The position numbers and the translations under genes were made by a program. The notes beneath the pieces were generated by a model, which saw only the letters and a list, made by a program, of their open reading frames with translations, did no database searches and was not told the origin of the DNA. Shown piece after piece: positions 35,855-46,804 of a stretch of DNA of 64,000 bases. Source of the DNA: Lunularia cruciata (Eukaryota; Streptophyta; Marchantiopsida; Lunulariales; Lunulariaceae); the NCBI GenBank assembly GCA_948567375.1, contig OX419761.1, forward strand, positions 2,668,501 through 2,732,500, written 5' to 3'. The first letter of the stretch is position 1. Each line of letters starts with the position of its first letter.

Positions 35855-36649
35855 ATTGCTCCCCTAGCTGGCGGTTAGATCACTTTAACTTTAAATAGCC
35901 ATCTACTCCAAGTATGTGATATACACTATGGGCAAAGATTAGGAGGCCAGGTGCTATCAAGCCTTATCATTAGTTGCATGTCTGTAATCTATAGCACATA
36001 AAGTTGAACTAGCTATAGGTCAAGTACAGTTAGGACATAACCATTGTCCTTGAGGAACCATTGTGAGGGAAGGAGTCAAACATGCCATATGTCATCTTCT
36101 TGAATAGCTATCACACATCAACATAGTAGAAGCTCCACAAGAAGAGCCGCGTAACATACACCGCAAGCCTACACATACAAGTGCCAAGCTTGGGTCTATA
36201 GTGCCATCAATGTTTGGGAGGTGGCATGATGCAAAATTATGCACATGATCATTTCAAACAACACCATCATGTCCTTCCAACATGAGGACTCCAGGAGGCA
36301 AAACTTTGCATACTCACAAGTTAGTGCAGCCTATAGTAACATCAAGTGTCATTGGTGCAATTTTTTATAGATATACAATAGTAAATTGGATGAAATTGAT
36401 AGATTGTGGGTCTATAACCTCTTCCTTGACTAGTAGCATAACGTAAGGTATCCCTATGATGAGCAATTGCTAGGTTCTCAAAGGCCATCCACATCACTCT
36501 CTGAAAGATCTCTGCCCATTGAGAACATGGACTCATCCATACCTTTGGATCATCCAAGTTCAAAACTATAGTAGCATCTCAGCGATCAATCAAGATCTTA
36601 GCTAGTACACCAAAATGACTAGAAATCCAATCCAAGAACAAGTAAGTTT
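35855..36649 (-). pseudogene. Gyp-A copy 2 integrase C-terminal part and PHD-like block
   Basis: Parallel to 1531-2600 and 50895-51950. The minus strand encodes LDDPKVWMSPCSQWAEIFQR and MAFENLAIAHHRDTLRYAT (36563-36400). Further downstream it encodes a PHD-like MCDSYSRRWHMAC in broken frame (about 36125-36080). The integrase is cut at 36649 by Gyp-C and resumes at 46805. Confidence 0.7.
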
Positions 36650-37342
36650 TGTGAGCCGGCTTGTCTCTCACTCAAGATGAACCTCTGATGGCTATTATGG
36701 TAGCGCACCATGGACTAAGAAGGCAATGAACCCCAAATCCATCATACTTTTCCAAGGCTAACACTCCAAGACTCAAGACATTGCTCACTAGAGAACTCAA
36801 TAAAAGAGAGATAGTTGCAAATGAAAGGATGATTAGTACCTCCTCACCCCTTGTTTATATAATTGAAAAATAGTTATGCACCAAAGTAACTAATTACTGG
36901 AGTAACTCAAGTTACTAGGCTAAAAGTCAAGTCAAGTCAAAAAGTATAAAGGAATATCCATCCACATAGGCATATTCCACTAAGCATGTGATCTTATCTT
37001 GACCCAACCACTAAGTTTAAGGATTCTTTCACATGGGCTATCCTTGGACTATAGAAGAAAACAAAACAAAAAGGCTTGCGGGCCCAAGAGTTCTCAACTC
37101 TTTCCTCAAAGCCAATTACCTAGGAATAATACCAAGTCAACACACTAGAATCCAAAATAGTGGTGCTCATCTTTTCCACTTCCTCTAAATTAAGGTCCCC
37201 TCTATCTTAGCTATGACTAATTGTAGCTAATCATGACTAATGTAGAACCATCCTTTATCTCTATATAAATAATATCTCCCAAGTACTTATAATACCAAGC
37301 TAAATATCACAATACCACACACATGCACAAATGGGTGTTACA
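36650..37342 (-). repeat. Gyp-C 3' LTR with adjacent polypurine tract
   Basis: 693 bp, TGTGAGCC...GTTACA on the plus strand. The next bases TTTACCCCCGGACTAAG are the complement of a polypurine tract (CCGGGGGTAAA), which fixes the orientation as minus. A TATA region (CTATATAAATAATATC) lies near 37261. Confidence 0.9.
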
Positions 37343-37359
37343 TTTACCCCCGGACTAAG

Positions 37360-38030
37360 TTTTCACTTTGTCCTTAAAGTGAAGGTCTCTCTAGCTTGTA
37401 TGATACATCTTCAACTTATCATGGTTAATCCTATCAAAGTGCCTTCCTCCCAACTCCTTGAGATCATAAGTGTAATTGCCCCACACCTTCTCCACTATGA
37501 AAGGTCCAAAGTACTTAGGCAAAAACTTCTTTTGCACTCTATTGAATCAAATAAAATCAAACAACATTACCCAATCACCTTCTTTGAAAGGCTCAAAATT
37601 CTTCTTGCCTTACCTCTTGTCATAGCTCTCCTTTTGTTTCCTTTGGGCTTGCTCCACTCGAACCATAGCAATTGCTCTTGCCTCTTCTAACTCCATGAGT
37701 TGTTCCTTCCTTGACTTCTCTACATCCCTTCCTTGTGATTTCTTCAATCTCCTATGAATGCTTTGGAAGGTAGGAAGATCAAAGAGAATAGGTAAGGTAG
37801 ACTCAATACCATATACCAATTGAAATGGAGAATATTTGGTGGAAGTCTTCATGGTTGTCCTTTACTCTCACAAAACTGCACAAATCCTCTTCTCCAAATG
37901 ATGTTTAGCCCTTCCATTTTTGCATCTTTGGCCAACATCATGCACAAGGTCTGATTGGTTCTCTCTGTCAAACCATTGGAATTTGGCTTATAAGATATAG
38001 TTACTCTATGTGTGATAGAGAAATTGTGGT
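37360..38030 (-). pseudogene. Gyp-C integrase, C-terminal end only
   Basis: Minus strand. NGLTERTNQTL (about 37990-37955) is the part with the catalytic glutamate. KTSTKYSPFQLVYGIESTLP (37849-37790) and LEEARAIAMVRVEQAQRKQK follow. Then comes an SH3-like C-terminal domain (KEGDWVMLFDF and KYFGPFIVEKVWG) to a stop at about 37395. The upstream sequence stops at HHNFSITHRVTISYKP, exactly where the inverted repeat begins (38025-38031). Confidence 0.8.
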
Positions 38031-40847
38031 GCCCACATTTTTTGTTTTTTTCTGTTTATTAGCATTTGAGAGAAGTAAGCATGAAAAGCCAAATTGCAAA
38101 AGAAGAATGGACGGAAGTGACTTTGGAGGAAATCCAAAGAAGGCAAGATCAGATCCAATGATGGAGGTACTCAGAAGAGGGGTACGACGGAAAAAAGTCC
38201 AAAGAGCATTGTCTTTGGGTCAGAAAGCGCAGATGATACAAAGACCGTCTAACAACCTTGGTACATGGCAAGAAAGTACACTTCAAGAAATAGTGGAGGC
38301 AGAAGAAGCATATCTTGATAGTGATAGGACATCAACATGCAAAAGAGTGGAAGTCAAATTTGAAATCAATTGAAGAATGACTGCAATTTGAGGTAATATA
38401 AAATTGCGATTGCATAGGGACAAGTTGAATATGCCAAGTAAATTTCCAATTCCTTTGAGTAGTCGTCCTACAGTAATGCATGTCTAGAAGCCAATTGAGA
38501 GTGCAATTTTACAAAATCCAGAAGGGGCTAGAATGTCTCGTCCAAAAGAGGGCATTGTCTTTCAGTGTCAAAGAATGAGAGAGCAGATCATGGCGAAGAG
38601 GGTCACAAATGCTCTCTGGCGGTGCAAAGTTCACAATTTGTAGGTTAGATGTGGTAGCCAAAATTGAGGTCTTGAATAGACTTTATATTACGTTTTTAGC
38701 ATGGAACTGGAATTTCAGTTTCCCAGGAGTGATGGCAGAGATAGCTACAAGTAATTGTGAGGAGGGTCCCAAAGTTGAAGGGAAGAGAGGAAATCCGGCT
38801 TGATGGACTGAGTTGGATTGGAGGTTAGTGTTGGGGAAGGAAGCTGGAGAACTGAAGGGGATCACCTTCTATTGGAAGTGTGATGTTGTAGAAGAGAGGG
38901 CAAAAATCCAAAACTCTTTCTTTGCTCCAAGAACCACAAATGGCTACAAGGTGGAGTCTTATCGGGATCCAATTAGGAGAAGTATTGTGGGGGCGATGAT
39001 GGCCGTGTTCAAGCCAGAACAAACAACTTACGTGAACATGCAGCAAGCGGTCTTCTTCCACCAGATGTTTGCAGGGGTAAAGGTGAATTGGGCAAAGTGT
39101 TTTCACCACCAAAAAAGGTAGATGGTGATCAATTGGCAAACAGGTTTGCCTCCCCATTATTTTGCACCATTTGCAGCACACTTCTACTTTGGGTTGAATT
39201 TGCTAACAGTGGAGGAGAGGCATCGCATGGTGTCCCATTTCCATCCTGATTTAAGAAGGGAAGCGGATGAAGAAGAGCGACAATATATGATACACCTGCG
39301 AGCCAATGATGAACACTTCTTGAAGACAAGACAATGGAAGATGGAAGAAGTCACAAGTCCAAAGAAGAAGAAGTGCAGTAAACCTGTTGAAGCAAAGTCG
39401 CCTCCAACTCAAAGGAAGACTCAAAGACTGGTTGTGCAGAGTAAGAAGATGGTGAGAAAAGCATCATCAGAATCAGAGTCTGAAGAAGAAATGGAGTCGT
39501 AAGGAGAGGAATCAGAAGAGGATCAACTCACCTTACAAAGTAAGGAGCCTAGAAGTGAGAGTGAGGGGAACCTGAGGTTCAGCAAGCGGTTGGAGTCAAT
39601 GAAGCTTGTCATGCAATGATTGACAGAGTACTTGGAACAACGAGTCATTGCATAGCCCTGGTGGTGGATAACCAAAGACCAGAGGAAAAGGTGGAGTATC
39701 CTACGGGGCCAAGTTCAATCGGTAAAGGAGAAGAGAGTTCAAAAGCGGTGTCTCTGAAGATACGAAGATCACGACTTTGGCAGAAGGAGCCGATAGAGGA
39801 GCTGAAGTACAAAGATGAAGATAGCTTTGGTGGGATATTGTATCTAACAAAGGTTGTCACACCTTTGCTGGAGCTACTAAAGGAGCATCGGAAAGTAATT
39901 CCCAAGATCGTAGAAAGGTTATGAATGAGTTGCAGGTGGTGAAGCATCTGTTGAGTGAAGTGAAGGGGTTGCAGGAGCAACAAGTCCGAAGAAATGAAGA
40001 AATTGGAGAACTTCAAAGGAAGGAAGTCTTGAAGAAGAAGACTTTCAAGATGTTACAAGAGAGCTACGAGTCAAGAGGGAAAGAACTGCAGAAGCAAGCA
40101 AGAGAATTGAAGGAGCAGGCAATGTGGCTGAGCAAAATGAAGGAAGAAGTGAGTGATGTGCGTATCAAGAATATTCATTTGAAGGCAATAGCAACAATAA
40201 TGGAGCAGGAGTTAGACAGCTTGAAGAAGAGTGCAGCTGGGAAGGATCAAGCATGGCAAAGGAAGTTAGCAGTCAGGCATGAAGAAGAAGAACGATTGCG
40301 AGAGCTAGTATGAAGTGCTAAGTTACAGAGTGCACAATATGCGGAGGAGAAGAAGATGCTTGCTGCTGAGTACAAAGATGAGGTGAAGATGTACCGCAAA
40401 GAGTTGAAGGCAGAGTGATCTCGAGGGTATGAGCCGGAATCAGTAGGAGAAGTTGCAGGAAAGTTGCGAGCAATCTTGAGCACGGAGGCCAAAGGGAGAT
40501 TGGAAGAAGCATGTCTACATGAGTTAAAGTTGCTTGTGCAAGAAACTCAGAAGAGAAAAGCCAAAGATGTGGATGTGAACACTTCGCTGATCCAATTAAG
40601 GGAGCGAGTAGATCGGAAGATGTTAGAAGTAGAAGACAACGTTAGTCTCAAATTAGATTTAGTCAATTCAGAGTTAGAGAAAATTAGAAATAGTGTGACA
40701 ACGGAGAGGAAGTCCAATGTTGCAGAAATTGGAGTTTAGGTGTCATCAGACTTGTTATTTGACACATTAGAGAGGAGTGGGCCAAGAGATAAAGAGTTAG
40801 ATAAGTCACTACTTAGTGCAATTGCAGTTCCTAGTGAAGAAGTACAC
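38025..40847 (+). repeat. Left arm of large inverted repeat, carrying a CCO-family ORF
   Basis: About 2.8 kb that is repeated in reverse orientation at 41357-44184. On the plus strand it encodes, in several broken frames: a basic N-terminus (38008-38373), a globular segment with LDVVAKIEVLNRL and ITFYWKCDVVEERAKIQNSF (38640-38930), DPIRRSIVGAMMAVFKPEQT, PHYFAPFAAHFYFGLNLLTV, an acidic Ser/Glu-rich linker (39400-39620), and a long coiled coil (39920-40740, for example KEVLKKKTFKMLQESYESRG). No enzyme motif was recognised. It runs opposite to Gyp-C transcription. Confidence 0.8.
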
Positions 40848-41356
40848 AACAACACTACAATTCTTCTCAAATTTGTCAAGGCATTGCTTTGATGCACTTC
40901 ATTCAAGATCAAACACATAGAATGAAGATCAAGGCTGTAGAATCCAACATCCACAGACACACTGACTTGCACTTTGGAATTCTCCACACTCACAAACACA
41001 AACACAAAATTGACAACCGGAATTAAGCTCAAGTGACGAGCGCTGAAAACAACACTTTGCTTTATCTATCTTCAGAAATATGAATACTGAACAACATAGT
41101 ACTGCAAATGCTCCCCTTAAATACTGAAGCAAATGATAGTTCTTCCTACCTATGTATCGCTTCCTAACATCTCTTTCTACCTATAGATCCGAACTGACAA
41201 TCCATCTCTTCATATCTGCCTCTTCTTATCTCAAAATTGTACTACCCCGATCCGATGTCTACCTCAACATCGGCTTCCAAACCCGATGATCTTCCTAGTA
41301 CTTCTCCTTCTTCGGGTATAGCTAATTCTACCAACTCATGCATTATTTCTACTACT
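40848..41356. other. Loop between the inverted repeat arms
   Basis: About 510 bp without a match in the other arm. 41240-41356 still belongs to the end of the minus-strand ORF (to ...EVDIGSG stop at 41242). The remainder looks like untranslated sequence, including ATGCTCCCCTTAAATACTG near 41108-41126 and, on the minus strand, GGATCGGGGTAG, a possible old polypurine tract. Solo LTR debris is possible. Confidence 0.45.
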
Positions 41357-44184
41357 TCTACACTAGGAAATACAATTACACTAAGGAGTGACTTATCTAA
41401 CTCTTTATCTCTTGACCCACTCTTCTCTAATGTCTCTAATAATAAGTCCGATGACACCTGAATTCCTACTTCTGCAACATCGGACTTCCTCTCTGCTGTC
41501 ACACTATTCCTAATTTTCTCTACCTCCAAATTGACTAAATCTAATTTGAGACTAACATTGTCTTCTACTTCTAACATCTTCCGATCTACCCGCTCCCTCA
41601 ATTGGATCAGCAACGTGTTCATATCCACATCTTTGGCTTTTCTCTTCCAAGTTTCCTGCACAAGCAACTTCAACTCATGTAGACGTGCTTCTTCCAATCT
41701 CCCTTCAGCCTCTGTGCTCAAGATTGCTCTCAACTTCCCTGCAACTTACCCTATTGATTTCGACTCATATCCTCGAGAGCGCTCTACCTTCAACTCTTTG
41801 CGGTACATCTTCAACTCATCTTTGTACTCTGCAGCAAGCATCTTCTTCTCCTCTGCATATTGTGTACTTTGTAACTCAGCACTTTGGACCAGCTCTTTTA
41901 ATCATCCTTCTTCTTCATGCATGACTGCTAACTCTCTCTACCATGCTTGATCCTTCCCAACTGCACTCTTCTTCAAGCAGTCCAACTCCTGCTCCATTAT
42001 TGTTGCCATCGCCTTCAAATGAATATTCTTGATGCGCACATCACTCACTTTGTCCTTCATTTTGATCAACCACATCGCTTGCTCCTTTAATTCTGTGGCT
42101 TGCTCTCGTAGTTCTTTCTCTTTTGACTTGCAGCTCTCTTGTAACATCTCAAAAGCCTTCTTCTTCAAGACTTCCTCTCCAAAGTTCTCCAAGTTCGTCA
42201 TTTCTTTGAACTTGTTGCTCTTGCAACCCCTTCACTTCACTCAATAGATGCTTCACCACCTGCAATTCATTCATCTCCTTTCTACGATCTTGGGGAATTA
42301 CATTCCGATGCTCCTTTAGTAGCTCCAGCAACGGTGTGACAACCTTTGTCAGATACAGTATTCCACCAAAGTTATCTTTATCTTTGTTGCCGTCTTCGTC
42401 TTCAATCTTTGGCTCCTTCATCCGCTCCTTCATTCGAAGTCATAATCTTCGTATCTTCAGAGACACCTGAACTTTCTTCTCCTTTACTGATTGAACTTGG
42501 CCCCGCAAGATACTCCTCCTTTTCCTCTGTCTCTGCTTATTCACCACCATGGCTACACAATGACTTGTTGTTCTGGGTACTCTGTCAATCATCGCATGAC
42601 AAGCTTCATTGACCGCCACCAATTGCTGAACCTTAGGTTCCCCCTCACTATCACTTCCAGACTCCTCACTTTTTAAGGTGAGTTCATGTTCTTTGGATTC
42701 CTCTTCTTGCAACTCGGTTTCTTTTTCAGACTCTGATTCTGATGATGCTTCTCTCACCATCTTCTTATTCTGCACAACCAGTCTTCGAGTCTTCCTTTGA
42801 GCTAGAGGTGACTTTGCTTCTTTGGGTTTACTGCACTTCTTTGTCTTTGGACTTGTGATTTCTTCTATCTTCCATTGTCATGTCTTCAAGAAGTGATCGT
42901 CATTAGCTCACAGGTGTATCATATACTGTCTCTCTTCTTTGTCCGCTTCTTGTCTTAAGTCAGGATGGAAATGAGACACCATGCAATGCCACTCCTCTGT
43001 TGTTAGCAAGTTCAACCCAAAGTAGAAGTGTGTTGCAAATGGTGTGAAATAATGAGGAGGAGAACTTGTTTGCCAATTGATCACCATTTGCCTCGTTCGG
43101 TGGTGAAAACACTTTGCCCAATTCACCTGACCCCTGCAAATATCTGGTGGAAGAAGACCGCTTGCTGCATGTTCACATACGTTATTTGTTCTGGCTTGAA
43201 CATGGCCATCATTGCCCCCACAATACTTCTTCTAATCGGATCCCGATAGGACTCCACCTTGTAGCCATTTGTGGTTCTCAGAGCAAAGAAAGAATTTCAA
43301 ATTTCCGCCGTCTCTTTTGTAGCATCACTCTTCTGATAGAAGGTGATCCCCATCGGCTCTCTTGCTTCCTTCCCAATACTAACCTCCAATCCGACTCAAT
43401 CCAGCAAGCCGGATTTCCTCTCTTCCCTTCAACTTCGGGACCCTCTTCACAATTACTGGCAACTATCTCTACCATCACTCTTGGGAAACTAAAATTCCAG
43501 TTCCATGCTAAAAACATAATACAAAGTCTATTCAAGACTTCGATTCTGGCTACTACATCTAACCTACAAATTGTGAAACTTTGCACCACTAGAGCATTTG
43601 TGACCTTCTTTGCCATGATCTGCTCTTGCGTTCTTCGACACTGAAAGACAATGTCCTCTCCTGGATGAGACACTCTAACCCCTTCTGGATTTTGGAAAAT
43701 TTCACTCTCAATCGGCTTCCGAACATGCATTACTGCAAGACGACTACTCAAAGGAATTGGAAATTTACTTGGCATATTCAACTTGTCCCTGCGCAATCGC
43801 AATCTTATATTACCCCGAATTGCAGTCATTCTTCAGTCGACTTCAAATTTGATCTCCCCTCTTCTGCGTGTTGATGTTCGGTCACTGTCAAGACATGTTT
43901 CTTCTGCCTCCGCCATTTCTTGAAGTGTACTTTATTGTCACGTACCAAGGTTGTTAGATGGTCTTTGTATCACCTGTGCCTTCCGACCCAAAGACGGTGC
44001 TCTTTGGACTTTTTTCCATTGTACACTTCTTCTGAGTACCTCCATCATTGGATCCAACCTCACCTTCTTCAGATTTCCTTCAAAGGCACTTCCGTCCATT
44101 CTTCTTTCTCAATTTGGCTTTCCGTGCTTACTTCTTCCCTCAAACACTAATAAACAGAGAAAAGCAAAAAATGTGTGCACCACA
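41357..44184 (-). repeat. Right arm of large inverted repeat, carrying a CCO-family ORF
   Basis: Reverse-complement counterpart of 38025-40847. Over the segment starting MRAILSTEA the two arms agree at 80 of 91 residues. On the minus strand: N-terminal part 43829-43278 (MTAIRGNIRLRLRRDKLNMP), HFYFGLNLLTTEEWHCMVSH (about 43040), acidic linker 42775-42440, and coiled coil 42201-41242. Stops separate the pieces. The outer end GTGTGCACCACA mirrors TGTGGTGCCCAC at 38025. It is in the same sense as Gyp-C, directly after its gag. Confidence 0.8.
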
Positions 44185-44577
44185 CCACATCATCCCCACT
44201 CTTCCTCAACACTATGCAAAATCTGGACTCTAACTTTTCTACTCTTTCCACATAGACTCTCACTTTCTCTCCATCTCCTTGTTTGAGAAAGGTAACCTCA
44301 CTCATCAATCTCTCATAACTCTCATTTAGAAGAAAGTTCTCAATGAGTGCTGAAGTCAAACTCTCCCAAGACTCTTCTTCTCCATCTATCCTATTTCTCT
44401 TTTGGTATTTTGACTCATACTATGTAAGTGTTGCATCCTCAAAGAAATCTGGTAATAATGAGGCCCATTCATTCTTTCTCCTCTCATTTTTTCCTATGCA
44501 AGCTCTCTTGAAGTCTCTCACAAAGGCCTCCACATCTTCTCCATCCTTGCCAAAGAAAATCAGAAGTTTTCCCATCT
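44185..44577 (-). pseudogene. Gyp-C gag-like ORF, truncated by the inverted repeat
   Basis: The minus-strand start MGKLLIFFGKDGEDVEAFVR is followed by RACIGKNERRKNEWASLLPD and, after one TAG, a segment ending VERVEKLESRFCIVLRKSGD. This has the look of a retrotransposon gag domain. The frame runs into the inverted repeat at 44184, so the C-terminus is lost. Confidence 0.6.
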
Positions 44578-44781
44578 TAACCCCTCACTATTTTTATTTT
44601 CTCTCACTTTATAAATAATAGAGCATATACATGACTAACACCATCTAAGAATAATCCACCCTAGGGAACACAAAAGGTTCAAGTTGCTCCAAGATTTCTA
44701 TAGCAACATCAAATCCTAGAGTGCATATTAATTGAACTCTCATGGATAGTTTATCCATAAGTTGAAAGGTTATCTCCATCA

Positions 44782-45255
44782 CTAATATTGAGAACTAATT
44801 GATGAAAGTGGTAGTATTTCTGTAGTTTTACTAAGACTCTCTCCAAGATCCTTCAACAAAGTCTCCAAAAGTGCTTTTACTCCACTACACTTATGTCCTT
44901 TTGGAAGTCCTTCCACTCCACAAACCTCACACAACTCCTTGGTCTTAGATCTTCTTCCTTCCAATCTTGGTGAAGAAGGTCCAACATGCAAACCCAAGTC
45001 AAGTGAGCCTCTCCTTTCTCTCAATCTCTTGCTCTCAAAAGTCAATGGACATGAACTTGCTTTATGTCCCTTCTCTCTACATAGAAAGCACTTAGACTCA
45101 CTCTTTCCTGCAAGTGGTGTAGGTTTTTGGATCCTCTCAACACTCTCTTCAACTTCTATTCTAAATTCTCTTCTCCTCAAATCCACCTCTATAATCACCT
45201 CAAACCCTTGGGAAACCTTGCATATCCTCAATTTCCACTCTTGGTGACCCTCCAT
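44782..45255 (-). CDS. Gyp-C zinc-knuckle ORF upstream of gag
   Basis: 158 codons open from MEGHQEWKLRICKVSQGFEV. Residues about 57-70 form a perfect CCHC knuckle, CFLCREKGHKASSC. A second cluster CEVCGVEGLPKGHKC follows. Zinc knuckles bind element RNA and normally sit at the C-terminus of gag. Here the knuckle ORF lies 5' of the gag-like ORF in transcription order, with about 200 bp and a stop between. It may be a rearranged gag tail, a tandem remnant, or a separate small protein. Confidence 0.55.
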   Translation of the reverse strand: MEGHQEWKLRICKVSQGFEVIIEVDLRRREFRIEVEESVERIQKPTPLAGKSESKCFLCREKGHKASSCPLTFESKRLRERRGSLDLGLHVGPSSPRLEGRRSKTKELCEVCGVEGLPKGHKCSGVKALLETLLKDLGESLSKTTEILPLSSISSQY

Positions 45256-46112
45256 GTTCCCAAGATGAGTCTAAACGCTCAAACATGCTTTTTGTTGCCC
45301 TCACACTCCTCATGCATGAAATCTAAACTCTGCTTAATTGACCCTTCCTCACAATGTCAGTCAAATCTCACAATAAGTATGTCACAATCCTCTGAAATTT
45401 TTCAAAATTGATCACAAATCTAGGGTGTCCCTCCTTGAAAAATTTCAAATCTTTTCATTGAGCCTTTTGGCCTAGGCACCTTTCTATTCAGCACACATAT
45501 TTTAGATTTGGTTTAAAAACCACCCCCCTCACTTTAAAAACTTATAACTCTATGCTCAAGAATGATCTGTATCTAATTTTTAAGTCAACAGATAGGATAA
45601 AATGCAATTAATTTTCTTAAAGAGTTTCATTACAATCCACCAAAAATTGAATAAATGGCAGACTCTATACAATTTTCCAGAGAGCATGTAGTTACGGAAG
45701 TAGTTTACCCTATCAACTTAAAAAAATTCTAGCCCAATGCGCATGTAGCTCTCACAATAATTTTAAGTTTTATAACTGAAAGATAACCCAAGCTATTATG
45801 TGTAGAAATTTCAAGTCCAGATTCCAAACTTGAGATTTTGCCCAAAATCACCTTAATTCCCAAAATCTACAATCCACCTCACACAATCTCTCCAAATCTT
45901 CTCAAGTGTACAAGATGTACAAAATCATCTCAAAGACATCATAATGAACTATAGGGTATACAAATGGTCCAAATTCTCTAACATAAGTTCAGCACTCTTC
46001 TCCCTTAAAGTTCTCTCCAAGTGAGCTCTCATAGCCTTGTTTTTTCTAATATAGAATTGTACGCAGAACATTATCTTGCCTTCTAGAGAGGTCTCGACAA
46101 TAGAACCAAAAA
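45256..46112 (-). other. Gyp-C 5' leader
   Basis: About 850 bp between the 5' LTR and the first ORF, with no coding motif. Next to the LTR the minus strand reads TTTTGGTTCTATTGTCGAG. That is where a primer-binding site should be. TGGTTCTATTGTCG is not the initiator Met complement, and the tRNA used is unclear. Confidence 0.5.
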
Positions 46113-46804
46113 TGTGAGCCGGCCTATCTCTCACTGAAGATTAACCTCTGATGGCTATTATGGTAGCTCACCATGGACTAAGAAGGCAAGGAACCCCAAC
46201 TCCATCATACTCCTCCAAGGCTAACACTCCAAGACTCAAGACATTGCTCACTAGAGAACTCAATGAAAGAAAGATAGTTGCAAATGAAAGGATAATTAGT
46301 ACCTCCTCACCCCTTGTTTATATACCTGCAAAATAGTTATGCACCAAAGTTACTAATTACTAGAGTAACTCAAGTTACTAGGCTAAAAGTCAAGTAAAGT
46401 CAAGAAGTATAAAGGAATATCCATCCACATGGGCATATTCCACTAAGCATGTGATCTTATCTTGACCCAACCACTAAGTTTAAGGATTATTTCACATGGG
46501 CTATCCTTGGACTTAGAAGAATCCAAAACAAAAAAGCTTACGGGCCCAAGAGTTCTCAACTCTTTACTCAAAGCCAAACACCTAGGAATAATACCAAATC
46601 AACACACTAGAATCCAAAATAGTGGTGCTCATCTTTTCTACTTCCTTTAAATTAAGGTCCCCTCTATCTTAGCTATGACCAATTGTAGCTAATCATGAAT
46701 AATGTAGAACCATCCTTTATCTCTATATAAATAATATCTCCCAAGTACTTATAATACCAAGCTAAATATCACAATACCACACACATGCACAAATGGGTGT
46801 TGCA
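46113..46804 (-). repeat. Gyp-C 5' LTR
   Basis: 692 bp, TGTGAGCCGGCC...GTGTTGCA, collinear with the 3' LTR at 36650-37342 (693 bp) and the solo LTR at 12060. The final ACA has become GCA. Flanking base group GTTC pairs with GTTT at the left end. Confidence 0.9.

Larger units (their letters stand above)
36650..46804 (-). mobile_element. Gyp-C: LTR retrotransposon with pol replaced by a large inverted repeat
   Basis: 10.2 kb on the minus strand. LTRs at 36650-37342 and 46113-46804, flanked by GTTT/GTTC (imperfect 4 bp duplication). Gyp-A copy 2 integrase is continuous across the two flanks (CAAGTAAGTTT... and GTTCTTCCTTTACTAG match 51975-52000). Only gag-like ORFs (44184-45255) and the integrase C-terminal end (37360-38030) remain. 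Protease, RT, RNase H and the front of integrase are absent. A 6.2 kb inverted repeat of a coiled-coil ORF sits in their place. It must have moved, if at all, with proteins supplied in trans. Confidence 0.85.
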
